Of a stretch of DNA of 64,000 nucleotides, positions 37,717 through 46,245 are shown one piece after another; within the stretch, counting starts at the first letter, position 1, and each line of letters begins with the position of its first letter. Origin of the DNA: G942493375 sp942493375. GTDB lineage: Bacteria > Armatimonadota > UBA5829. The stretch spans positions 2,418,001 to 2,482,000 of the forward strand of contig OW818698.1 in assembly GCA_942493375.1 (NCBI GenBank), in the 5' to 3' direction. The notes beneath the pieces are model-generated. The model was not told where the DNA came from. It made no database searches and saw only the letters and a list, made by a program, of their open reading frames with translations. The translations under genes were made by a program, and so were the position numbers.

Positions 37717-40677
37717 GTGATCAAATATACATTTCCAGCAGTATTAATCGGACTGGTATTATTCTCTAGCATAGTTTTTGCAGAATCGCTATCTGCACAA
37801 TGCCCTGTTATTAAAGCAGAATCAGCGCCTGTTATTGATGGCAAACTGAACGATCCAATCTGGAAAACTGCTCCCAGGAGCCCGAACTTTACGGACAATA
37901 CCGGGAAGATCCCGGCAAAACCCGGAGCGTATTTTAGATCGGTCACTGATGGCAAGTTCCTCTATATTGCTATTGAGCTTATGGACCCTGAGTCATCAAA
38001 ACTTCCAAAGAAGAACCTGGGCAAGGACAAGTTGGAGTGGGCTGAGGATGTTGAAGTATTTCTGGCTCCTGCTGCTGACCAGCCTGAGTATTATCACTTT
38101 GGGGTGGACCCTGCAGGCTCTGATGCAGACTGTAAAGGACTTGGTAACCCGATTGATTTTGGTTGCAGCTGGAAACACAAAGAGACTATAAATGCCAAAG
38201 GCTGGGTAACTGAAATGGCGCTTCCGCTGACTGAACTGGGTCGGGCACAGGGAGTGAAGACCGGGGATATGCTGGGTTTCAACATTTGCAGATCTACAAA
38301 AGGTTTTGTGCCCCTGCAGTGCTGGTCACCATCGTTTGGGGGATTCAACAACAGGGATGCTTTCGGAACCCTGATTATAGGTGGGTTCAAAGCAGCAGCA
38401 GTCAACCAACTCAGTCTGGTTTCAAATCACTTCAAGAGTCTGAAAAAGCAGGCAGCAATATCCCCTGCTATCAAAGATCGGCTGGTGCAGATTTCTCTTG
38501 AATATGCAGGATTACAGGCAAGAACGAGCCGGATAGTAAACCTTGGTGACTGGAACAGGTTCAAATCTGACTGCGCAAAACTCGATAGTAAAATGAGCCT
38601 GGCAGCACTGGTTGGCAGGGACTTAATGATATGGACGGTTAATCCCTGGGCGCTTCCCTGGGCCGATACTCTGCCTTCACCTGAGACCAAAACTGTCGAT
38701 TCGATCACTATAAATGCATTCCAGGGGGAATACATCACCCGGGCTGTTGCAATAACAAACGCTACCGATGACACGGCATCATTCAGGTGCATTGCAACTG
38801 ACCTGGTTACACAGAGATGGAATAAGCAAGCCCCTGGGTTGAAGCATCTGAAACTATATGAAGCGCAGGAGGTAGCGCTCAGAGGCGGAGGTAAACAGAG
38901 AGATCCACTTCCTGAACTAAGAATTGAGAGTGTGGTGAATCTATCTCCGGGTCGAAACTCTGTTATGTGGGTGACACTGGATACAAATGGACTGGAACCG
39001 GGCCAGTGGCTTAGCACAATAGTAGTCAAACCCACTGTCCGTGTTGAGCTGCAGAAGAAGATCCGAGTTACCATAAACGTCCTTCCTGCACAGTTACCAA
39101 AAGGTCCTGAGCCTTATTCCTGTAACTGGGCTAACTACGGTCAGCCTACATGCGAGAAATATCCTGAAGCTTGTTACGAGGACCAAAAGCAGCACCTGAC
39201 TAACGTGCATATCCTCGATTGGCTGACTGTTGGGAGTGTGAAATTCGGTCCGGATGGCAAACCGGCAAATGATCCTGACTTTTCGAACATCGACAAGTAT
39301 GTATCAATATTCGGTACAGACCAGGTTTATGTAATTACATCCGTATACGAGTGGCTCCCGAGAGAACTCGGTGGCGGTGGTTCGTGGACAGACAAAGAAC
39401 AGGCCAACTTCACATGGCTTGTAAAACTGGTGCGGAAGCATTTTGAAGAAAAAGGCGTGGGTGTGCGCAACTTTGCGTGGTATCCAAAGGATGAACCCTG
39501 CTCTGTAGAAGATGGAACATTTGTTGCCAACTTCGGTAAGCTGTTAAAGGCTGCAGACCCGGAACAACAGATATTCACTACCGTGTTTAACCGTGTGGAG
39601 ATGAAAGCCCTTGAGATAATGGCTCCTTATGTAAATCTATGGGTGCCTTCGATGTGGCTGGCTGAAGAGCAGACTAATCTGATCAAGAAACAGAAAGTCA
39701 GGTTATTCTCCTATTCAGTTCTGGGAAGAGATTCCGGACCTTATTGGCACTACAGACTGGATGCATGGAGAGCTCTTGACAGAGGCTATGAGGGCATTGG
39801 GTTCTGGGACTATAACGACTGCGGTGGTAGCAAAGGCGCCAGCGTCTGGGACGACAACGACGGCGACAAGTCGGACTATTCGATCATATACGAAGGCAAT
39901 GATAAGCCCATCAGCAGTGTCCGTTGGGAAGCCTGGAGACAGGGCATTCAAGACTATAGAATGCTTAAGTGGCTGACTTCACTTGCAGGAAGGAATAAGG
40001 CGCTGCCGACTGAAGCTGTCAGTTCTGTGCTAAAAGACAATAAGCCTGCTACAGCAGATGCATATTACGAGAAAATGCGAGAGGAAGTTATCAAGTCCCT
40101 GGTTTCATCGGGCAGCATCCCGAGTTCCTCATTGGCAACTGCAAAACCATTGGTATGCTTGACCGGCAATGGTGGGGACAATGTGGAGAATGTCGATACC
40201 GGCGGAATCTATACATTCTCGAAGTTCCCGGATGAGATGTACGGCGAACGCTGTGGAGCTAAAGAGGGAGTCATATACTTCCAGGGTAAGAATGCCAAGA
40301 CTGGCATACAAGCTCAGAACCATTATGATGGACTGATAACCGATGGGTTGCTATCATACCCATCCAACTATGTAATCTGCTCATGGGCACCTCAGACCTG
40401 GACGACAACATTTGATCTGCAAAAGAGCTATACTCTCAGCCATCTGCTGGTGTATGTGGATTCGAAAGGCATCATTGCATCGATCAGCGACACCGGGAAA
40501 GATGGTTCATGGGAAAAGGTCTCCGAAATCTCTAATATAGAGACTGGTCCAAAGAGTTTCGATGGCGCGGCATTGCTTGACCTTGGTGGAAAGAAAGCCA
40601 GATTTATTAAGCTGGACATGCAAACTGAAGGGCAGACAGTAAGATTCGGCGAATGTCGGATATTTGGGTGGAAGTAG
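37717..40677 (+). CDS. Exported CBM9 / GH123-like / discoidin protein
   Basis: A 986-residue protein from GTG 37717 (AGGAGA ten bases upstream; signal peptide IKYTFPAVLIGLVLFSSI). Residues about 30-230 are a CBM9 module (APVIDGKLNDPIWKTA; DGKFLYIAIELMDPE; KGWVTEMALPLTEL). A linker helix and the GH123/DUF4091-type N-terminal sandwich follow. The catalytic barrel carries NFAWYPKDEPC with the likely pair D592-E593, and LDRGYEGIGFWDYNDCGG. Residues about 840-986 are a discoidin-like sandwich (KSYTLSHLLVYVDSKGI; GKKARFIKLDMQTEGQTVRF). Probably cuts GalNAc-type linkages while two modules hold polysaccharide. It is only distantly like the 11899 GH123 protein. Confidence 0.82.
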   Translation: MIKYTFPAVLIGLVLFSSIVFAESLSAQCPVIKAESAPVIDGKLNDPIWKTAPRSPNFTDNTGKIPAKPGAYFRSVTDGKFLYIAIELMDPESSKLPKKNLGKDKLEWAEDVEVFLAPAADQPEYYHFGVDPAGSDADCKGLGNPIDFGCSWKHKETINAKGWVTEMALPLTELGRAQGVKTGDMLGFNICRSTKGFVPLQCWSPSFGGFNNRDAFGTLIIGGFKAAAVNQLSLVSNHFKSLKKQAAISPAIKDRLVQISLEYAGLQARTSRIVNLGDWNRFKSDCAKLDSKMSLAALVGRDLMIWTVNPWALPWADTLPSPETKTVDSITINAFQGEYITRAVAITNATDDTASFRCIATDLVTQRWNKQAPGLKHLKLYEAQEVALRGGGKQRDPLPELRIESVVNLSPGRNSVMWVTLDTNGLEPGQWLSTIVVKPTVRVELQKKIRVTINVLPAQLPKGPEPYSCNWANYGQPTCEKYPEACYEDQKQHLTNVHILDWLTVGSVKFGPDGKPANDPDFSNIDKYVSIFGTDQVYVITSVYEWLPRELGGGGSWTDKEQANFTWLVKLVRKHFEEKGVGVRNFAWYPKDEPCSVEDGTFVANFGKLLKAADPEQQIFTTVFNRVEMKALEIMAPYVNLWVPSMWLAEEQTNLIKKQKVRLFSYSVLGRDSGPYWHYRLDAWRALDRGYEGIGFWDYNDCGGSKGASVWDDNDGDKSDYSIIYEGNDKPISSVRWEAWRQGIQDYRMLKWLTSLAGRNKALPTEAVSSVLKDNKPATADAYYEKMREEVIKSLVSSGSIPSSSLATAKPLVCLTGNGGDNVENVDTGGIYTFSKFPDEMYGERCGAKEGVIYFQGKNAKTGIQAQNHYDGLITDGLLSYPSNYVICSWAPQTWTTTFDLQKSYTLSHLLVYVDSKGIIASISDTGKDGSWEKVSEISNIETGPKSFDGAALLDLGGKKARFIKLDMQTEGQTVRFGECRIFGWK

Positions 40678-40726
40678 AAAATGCTGAACAAGATTAATAT
40701 GATTTCAGGATTAACATGATTTGAAA

Positions 40727-40776
40727 TTCAATTACAGTTGGGAAGTAATTTTGAATTGCTTCCCAACTGAATTGAA
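40727..40776. terminator. Bidirectional hairpin between convergent genes
   Basis: A 10-bp core stem (40736-40745 with 40759-40768) extended by 7 bp beyond a small internal loop, 13-base loop. It sits between convergent genes, inside remnants of the ggattaa-catgatt type dispersed repeat (about 40690-40820). T-rich runs flank it weakly. Confidence 0.55.
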
Positions 40777-40818
40777 AGTTCCCATCGTGTCCATCTTATA
40801 AATCCTTAAAATCCTGTT

Positions 40819-42285
40819 CTAAAGTTTTCGTATTATTTCGGCGGCGGTCTGTTCGTAGATTTTTTGCCATTCGGGGGCAAGGAAACATTCTGTTACTTCG
40901 TATCCACCTTTAGTGTAGTCCTCTGCGGGAGGGCCGTAGTGCATGTAGCCGTTTGAATATGCAGCCATAAATGTATATTTATATGGGGAAGCGGTTTTGA
41001 CGTTTAGGCCTACCTCGATCAGTGCTTCTGTCGGGCAGGAAATCAATACACAATCACCTATCTTAATCCCCATTATCTCAGCTTTGATTGTATCTTCCCC
41101 TGACTCGTCATTAAAGGCTTTGTGCAGTTTTAGTGTGGCAATCTTATCCTGAATTCTGGCCAGTCTTTCCATTGCATGAATATTGCTGACGTACTTTTCT
41201 ATGTTGGCTTTGTTTACTTTATCCATTGCTTCAAGATCGGTATTGCCTATCTGTTCGGACTGCATGTAATGATATGAATAGTCCATAGGATACTCGGGAT
41301 TGAGAGCATATTTGAGATAGAGAGGTAGAAACGTTCTGAAATTCAGGCTGGTGAATCTTAGTGATGCCAGTAATTCGGCTTGTTCCTGCAACAAGAGTTT
41401 AACCTGCTCAGGAACATCAGTCCTCCGGGGAAAATCAACTGTTTCAGAAACAACTTTTAACTCAACATTTTCGGTTTTTATATCTCGCAGAGCTTTTAAA
41501 GTGCTCAATCCGAGCATTGTGCCAGCTGGTTCAGAGTCTCTGGGACGATCATTGTCTTTGTATAACACTTCGGTTATGTCACCGCCAGCGCCTTGTAGAA
41601 ACAGAGCCATGGCGCCGTCACCAAGATTCTCTTCAATAACCTTTGACGCGAACCCCGGATAGTTAGCTGTAATTGTCCCTTTTGGAACACCAAGAAGAGG
41701 ATGGCAGGCGAAATTGTAAACAACAGCCAACGGGTGGCCGTCAAGTTTGTCGATTCTGATTATTCCGATCTCAGGGTCAACTCTGCCAACTCCCTCTACC
41801 TCATCATCCGGTGGACAGGGATTTGCATGGCGGATTGTCCAACCCAGGCCATTTTTCATTTTAAGAGTCCGGTTTATCATTATCCGGTCTTCATGGCCAA
41901 CCCCTACTCCGATCTTTACTTCTTGCATATTCTGCAAGGCACGGCTGACTGCATCGAATGTCCTGTTTACCTGCTCTTCGTCATCACACAGCAACCGTCC
42001 AGGAGGGTGAGTATGGGAAGCGTTTACTAAAACATTTTGCCCGTCTATTCCCAACTCATTCTGGATTCTGGCGCGTAATTTGGGCAAGAAGTCGTCCTTG
42101 ATATCTCCGATACAGCCAATCGCAACAGCATCCATAGCAATAATAACGACCCTTGTATTGCCATCATCCAGAACCAACGCTTTAGCGTACAGAGGGTCAT
42201 TAACCACAGTTCCAGGTGCGTCTGTGGTTATGTTACTTTTGGCAACGCCTGCACGCAGAGTTTGGACGCGACATTTGTTTTCCAT
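40819..42285 (-). CDS. Neutral/alkaline ceramidase-like hydrolase, no signal peptide
   Basis: A 488-residue protein of the neutral ceramidase superfamily, zinc enzymes that cut amide bonds of ceramides. The N-terminal domain shows LRAGVAKSNITTDAPG, then VLVNASHTHPPG and VVYNFACHPLLGVP, whose histidines are the usual zinc ligands, and FLQGAGGDITEV. The C-terminal region has VLISCPTEALIEVGLNV and a late Tyr-rich stretch (AAYSNGYMHYGPP) typical of the family. It begins MENKCRVQTL with no export signal, unlike most hydrolases here. Many bacterial homologues act on unknown amides, so the substrate may be an acylated amino sugar rather than ceramide. It is divergent from the DAHP synthase gene. Confidence 0.85.
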   Translation of the reverse strand: MENKCRVQTLRAGVAKSNITTDAPGTVVNDPLYAKALVLDDGNTRVVIIAMDAVAIGCIGDIKDDFLPKLRARIQNELGIDGQNVLVNASHTHPPGRLLCDDEEQVNRTFDAVSRALQNMQEVKIGVGVGHEDRIMINRTLKMKNGLGWTIRHANPCPPDDEVEGVGRVDPEIGIIRIDKLDGHPLAVVYNFACHPLLGVPKGTITANYPGFASKVIEENLGDGAMALFLQGAGGDITEVLYKDNDRPRDSEPAGTMLGLSTLKALRDIKTENVELKVVSETVDFPRRTDVPEQVKLLLQEQAELLASLRFTSLNFRTFLPLYLKYALNPEYPMDYSYHYMQSEQIGNTDLEAMDKVNKANIEKYVSNIHAMERLARIQDKIATLKLHKAFNDESGEDTIKAEIMGIKIGDCVLISCPTEALIEVGLNVKTASPYKYTFMAAYSNGYMHYGPPAEDYTKGGYEVTECFLAPEWQKIYEQTAAEIIRKL

Positions 42286-42678
42286 TTAGTGCTCCTGACT
42301 ATGACAATACTCGGGACTATAGGTACGGTGTATTAGATTTTAAACCATTATACATTCCGGATTCATTTGCGGATAGCGTAGAAATATTTGCCCAAGGATT
42401 CCCCTCCTTTGGATGCCAACCTCGGATAATTTTCAATAAAATGCAAATGCCATGTGGGAACCAGTGCTGTAAAGGGTATATCAAGCATATCAAGTATGGA
42501 TATCAGGCAGGCACAGAGTCAATATAATTGTCATGCTTGTGTAGAGTAACTGATATAATTAATGAAATACTAATTGAGCCAGATTGATCCTGAAGCAGGA
42601 TAAACTGGTATTTATAAAATCGACTGAACTATAAGCGGAGTGTGTAGCTCTGCATTGTTTCTTAAAGGAGTAACTGTA
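42286..42678. other. Intergenic region between divergent genes, no gene seen
   Basis: The 393 bases between the ceramidase-like gene and DAHP synthase have no credible coding frame. TATAAT occurs on the minus strand at 42347-42352 (toward the ceramidase) and on the plus strand at 42523-42528 and 42554-42559, but none has a good -35 box at 16-18 bases. No amino-acid-binding leader or riboswitch fold was recognised. Confidence 0.4.
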
Positions 42679-43701
42679 TTGATTATTATTATGGACACCC
42701 GGGCAACCGAGGATGAAATCAGCAGTGTGATTGAAGAGATCGAAAAGGTTGGATTTCGACCTTTCGTAAACCCCGGTGCTGAACGGAAAGTCATAGCTGT
42801 TCTCGGGGAGATGGATGTCCGCAAAGCCGACCTCGTTGAGCACTTCGAAGTAATGGACGGTGTCTCGCGAGTTGAGCTTATATCCGAACTCTGGAAACTT
42901 GCCTCCCGAGCCTACCACCCGGAAAATACCCTTGTTAAGGTTGGAGGGGTGACTATTGGCGGGGATGAGGTAATAATAGCAGCAGGCCCCTGCAGTGTTG
43001 AAAGCGAAGGTCAGACAATTGAACTAGCATGGCAGGTTAAAGAAGCAGGCGCTAAGTTTCTCCGGGGCGGTGCATTCAAACCACGCTCATCACCATATGC
43101 ATTCCAGGGTATGGGTGAAGAAGGCCTCAAAATACTGGCTAAAGCCCGCAATGAAACCGGTTTACCTATTATTACTGAGGTAATGGATACACATGAAGTT
43201 GACCTGGTCTGTAAATATGCGGATATTCTACAGGTGGGCACAAGGAACATGCAGAACTATTCGCTGCTGCGTAAGGTTGGAGCTTCAGGATTCCCGGTGC
43301 TTCTAAAGCGCGGATTGGGTTCTAAAGTCAAAGACCTGCTGATGTCTGCAGAATATATAATATCCGAAGGCAACCAGAATGTAATCCTGTGTGAGCGTGG
43401 AATCACTACCTTTGAAGATTCTACACGCAACACTACTGATATAAACGCTATCCCGGTCCTCAAACAATGGACACACCTACCGGTGACCCTTGACCCAAGC
43501 CACGCAACCGGTAACTGGCACTATGTCGGCGCAATAGCTAAAGCGGCTGTAGCTGCCGGAGCGGACGGATTGCTTCTTGAAGTCCACAACGACCCTCAAC
43601 ATGCACTCAGCGATGGTCCTCAGTCCTTGAAACCTAAAAAGTTCAAAGCTCTAATGGAGGATCTGGCAAAGATAGCTTCGGCGGTGGGAAGAACGATTTA
43701 G
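42679..43701 (+). CDS. aroF: 3-deoxy-7-phosphoheptulonate synthase (type I-beta, ACT-like N-domain)
   Basis: Joins phosphoenolpyruvate and erythrose-4-phosphate, the first step of aromatic amino-acid synthesis. The 340-residue protein starts at TTG 42679 (AAAGGAG at 42664-42670), giving MIIIMDTRATEDEI, which parallels the start of Thermotoga DAHP synthase; the upstream ATG at 42640 would add a poor leader. Residues 1-75 are the ferredoxin/ACT-like regulatory domain. The catalytic barrel shows IIAAGPCSVESEG, FLRGGAFKPRSSPYAFQG, LLKRGLGSKV, ILCERGITTFE, VTLDPSHATG and EVHNDPQHALSDGPQSL. The regulatory domain suggests feedback control by Tyr or Phe. Its stop codon lies inside the first unit of a 90-bp tandem repeat. 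The symbol is by family convention; aroG is equally used. Confidence 0.93.
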   Translation: MIIIMDTRATEDEISSVIEEIEKVGFRPFVNPGAERKVIAVLGEMDVRKADLVEHFEVMDGVSRVELISELWKLASRAYHPENTLVKVGGVTIGGDEVIIAAGPCSVESEGQTIELAWQVKEAGAKFLRGGAFKPRSSPYAFQGMGEEGLKILAKARNETGLPIITEVMDTHEVDLVCKYADILQVGTRNMQNYSLLRKVGASGFPVLLKRGLGSKVKDLLMSAEYIISEGNQNVILCERGITTFEDSTRNTTDINAIPVLKQWTHLPVTLDPSHATGNWHYVGAIAKAAVAAGADGLLLEVHNDPQHALSDGPQSLKPKKFKALMEDLAKIASAVGRTI

Positions 43702-43905
43702 TTGAAAGTTGATAGTGGAAAGTTGAAAGTGAAGGGATTTGGGTAGGAATAAATTTCTTACTGGGATGAGATTTTAAGAAGAACAATTTAGTTGAAAGTT
43801 GATAGTGGAAAGTTGAAAGTGAAGGGAATTGGGTGGTAACAATTTTCTTACTGGGATGCGATTTTAAGAAGAACCAGATAGTTGAGAGTTGAAAGTGAAG
43901 GGAGT
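43688..43905. repeat. 90-bp direct tandem repeat, about 2.4 copies
   Basis: Units begin at about 43688, 43778 and 43868 with an exact 90-base period. Each carries gaagaac...ttagttgaaagttgatag..gaagtgaaggga and, in units one and two, ttcttactgggatg. The first unit overlaps the last codons and stop of DAHP synthase. Copies one and two differ at about ten positions; copy three is cut short. Confidence 0.85.
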
Positions 43906-43938
43906 TAGATTTGGTTGTCTAACTCCCTATTTTTATGA

Positions 43939-45147
43939 TTATACGGGGCAGACGGTGGGTTCGCCTCGCATGGTTTTGATCTTTCTGGTTACCATTGGCA
44001 GGATTTCCAGGGCGTCTCCTACAAATCCGTAGGTAGCCACACCGAAGATCGGAGCGTTGGGGTCTTTATTGATCGCAATGATCATATCGGAACTTCCCAT
44101 ACCAGCCAGGTGCTGGACTGCTCCACTGATTCCACAGGCGATGTAGATCTTGGGGCAGACTGTCTTACCTGTCTGTCCTACCTGGTGTGCATATGGTATC
44201 CAGCCTGCATCGACTGCAGCGCGACTTGACCCTACAGCAGCGCCGATCTCATCAGCCAGTTCTCTCAGTATGCTGAAGTTTTCAGGTCCACCAAGTCCAC
44301 GTCCACCGGATATTATTATATCGGCGTCCACGAGGTTGACCTTCTCCCCTACCTGCTCAATGAAGTCTACAACCGTGCTGCGGGACTTGTAGAGCTGGGG
44401 TTTCGGTTCCAGACGGACAACTTCAGCCTTGCCCTCTGCTCTGATGCAGCTTGTTGGGAAGACTTTATGCCTGACAGTAGACATCTGTGGCCTGGAGTAA
44501 GGGCATAGGATGGTAGCCATAATATTGCCACCATAAGCAGGTCTTATTTGACGCAGCAGGCCATCCTCTCCGATTTCCAATCCGGTGCAGTCTGCAGTCA
44601 GACCGGTATAGATATTGATAGCAACTCCGGACATAAAGCTGCGGCCAGTTGTTGTGGCGCCAGCCAGGAATATCTCGGGTTTGTATTCGCGGACAACATC
44701 AGTCAGAACTCTGCAGTATCTTTCTGCATCGTAGACTGCAAGCTCCGGAGCTTCATACATATAGACCTTGTCAACAGGATACTTCGAAAGCATCTCAACA
44801 GCATCGCCAATGTTGTGACCAAGAATGACAACTGCCAGTTCCTGTCCACGGTCATTGGCAAGTGTCCGGCCAATATTGATCAGTTCCAGAACAACCGGAG
44901 CTACATGCCCATCGCGTTGCTCTCCAAACACCCAGACTCCGGAGTATTTGCTGAGATCTTCGGTCGGCTGTTTATCTATATCTATGGATATTGCTGAAAA
45001 ACGGCAGGTGCTTACGCAGGCTCCGCAGTATGTGCAGCTATCCTCAACTATTGTAGCCAGTTTGTCCTTTACTTCAATGGCGCCGGTCGGGCAGGCCTTG
45101 ACGCAAAGTCCACATCCATTACATTTTGCATTAACTGAGATAGCCAA
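43939..45147 (-). CDS. etfA: Electron transfer flavoprotein alpha subunit with N-terminal 2[4Fe-4S] ferredoxin domain
   Basis: With EtfB this carries electrons between dehydrogenases, ferredoxin and quinone or NAD. Residues 1-55 are a two-cluster ferredoxin domain (CNGCGLCVKACPTGAIE; CTYCGACVSTCRFSA), absent from ordinary EtfA. The remaining 340 residues are EtfA: an N-terminal nucleotide-type domain (VWVFGEQRDGHVAPVVLELI) and the C-terminal FAD-binding domain (SGGRGLGGPENF; GSSRAAVDAGWIP; CGISGAVQHLAGM; GVATYGFVGDA). The start is TTG 45147, directly abutting the etfB stop codon. Ferredoxin-fused EtfA is typical of anaerobic, often electron-bifurcating systems. No acyl-CoA dehydrogenase or FixCX partner is nearby. 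Confidence 0.93.
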   Translation of the reverse strand: MAISVNAKCNGCGLCVKACPTGAIEVKDKLATIVEDSCTYCGACVSTCRFSAISIDIDKQPTEDLSKYSGVWVFGEQRDGHVAPVVLELINIGRTLANDRGQELAVVILGHNIGDAVEMLSKYPVDKVYMYEAPELAVYDAERYCRVLTDVVREYKPEIFLAGATTTGRSFMSGVAINIYTGLTADCTGLEIGEDGLLRQIRPAYGGNIMATILCPYSRPQMSTVRHKVFPTSCIRAEGKAEVVRLEPKPQLYKSRSTVVDFIEQVGEKVNLVDADIIISGGRGLGGPENFSILRELADEIGAAVGSSRAAVDAGWIPYAHQVGQTGKTVCPKIYIACGISGAVQHLAGMGSSDMIIAINKDPNAPIFGVATYGFVGDALEILPMVTRKIKTMRGEPTVCPV

Positions 45148-45945
45148 TTAAGCAACCTCCATACATTTCAAAAGATCGACGAGTTTGTCAGCCAGATCGG
45201 CAGCTTCACCCTCATATTTATCCCCACCCGTTCTGCACGGAGGAGTCATTATCTTCACAACCTGAGTAGGTGAACCCAACAATCCAATTTTATCTGCAGG
45301 CGCATCTATATCAGCAGCACTCCAGGTTGGTATAACTGCTTTTTTGGCAGCCATCTTACCGCGAAGGGACGGTGTTCTGGGTTCATTGATTTCTTTGACA
45401 ACGGTCAGCACTGCAGGGAGTTTGACTTCGCAGACTTCGTAACCTTCTTCTATAAGTCTCTTTACCCGCATTTTCTTGCTGTCCAGAGACTGGATTTCGG
45501 CTACATAGGCTACCTGTCCATAGTTCACATGAACAGCGATGCCAGGTCCGACCTGTCCTGTGTCTCCATCAATAGCCTGCATACCGCAGAAGACCATATC
45601 AGGCTCCAGCTTTCTGACAGCCTGGGCTAGAGCGAAAGATGTACACCATGTGTCCGACCCGGCAAAAGCACGGTCGCACAGCAATACAGCATCATCAGCT
45701 CCGAGAGAGATTGCTTCTCTAAGGGCACTCTCTGCCTGTGGGGGTCCCATGCTTATGACTGTAACTGTGGAAGGGTCTCCCTCGGCTATCCGACGCTCTT
45801 TAACGCGGACAGCTTCCTCAAGGGCATAAACATCAAATGGGTTGATCTGGGTCTCTACGCCTTCTCTAACCAGCGTGTTGGTCTCCGGATTGATCTTGAC
45901 TTCAGTGGTTCCGGGGACCTGCTTAATGCAACAGCAGATCTTCAA
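45148..45945 (-). CDS. etfB: Electron transfer flavoprotein beta subunit
   Basis: The 265-residue partner of EtfA. Start TTG 45945 is chosen over 45984 because GAGGAG lies about eight bases ahead and the protein then reads MKICCCIKQVPGTTEVKI, as EtfB proteins do. Signatures: NPFDVYALEEAVRVKE, the nucleotide-binding SMGPPQAESALREAISLGAD, MQAIDGDTGQVGPGIA, and the FAD/AMP loop PAVLTVVKEINEPRTPSLRG. Translationally coupled to etfA (adjacent stop and start). No promoter stood out in the 300-base gap upstream. Confidence 0.95.
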   Translation of the reverse strand: MKICCCIKQVPGTTEVKINPETNTLVREGVETQINPFDVYALEEAVRVKERRIAEGDPSTVTVISMGPPQAESALREAISLGADDAVLLCDRAFAGSDTWCTSFALAQAVRKLEPDMVFCGMQAIDGDTGQVGPGIAVHVNYGQVAYVAEIQSLDSKKMRVKRLIEEGYEVCEVKLPAVLTVVKEINEPRTPSLRGKMAAKKAVIPTWSAADIDAPADKIGLLGSPTQVVKIMTPPCRTGGDKYEGEAADLADKLVDLLKCMEVA

Positions 45946-46159
45946 TATAAGGCTCCTCTTTGTATATCTTATCTTTGCCGACAAGCTAGATTATTCGCAG
46001 ACATGAAGTATTGTATATTCTAACTGTAGACGGCTATCAGGGGTAATATTTACCACGCAAATGAAAAGGGCGGGTATACTGCCCACCCAATACTCACTTT
46101 ATATTGTATATGTTTTTCACGGTTGAAGGCAAACGTTGTAGTCCAGTCGTACCGAAAAA

Positions 46160-46243
46160 TGTCATCCTGAGCGCAGCGAAGGATCTGCTTTTTGGGCTTA
46201 TTGATAGCTCATAAAAGCAGATCCTTCGTTCCTCAGGATGACA
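46160..46243. repeat. Dispersed hairpin repeat A, copy 3
   Basis: Same element as at 18639 and 24751 but with a diverged left arm (ctgagcgcagcgaaggatc in place of ctgaggaacgaaggatc) and a 20-base loop. The right arm is intact. It lies in the 300-base gap between etfB and the isomerase-like gene, which otherwise holds nothing I recognise. Confidence 0.85.
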
Positions 46244-46245
46244 AT

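Noticed and set aside
42286..42678. Amino-acid-responsive leader or riboswitch for DAHP synthase
   Set aside because: No leader peptide rich in Phe/Tyr/Trp codons and no attenuator hairpins with a U-run were found.
43688..43905. CRISPR array
   Set aside because: The 90-base units are contiguous tandem copies with no separate spacers and no cas genes are near.
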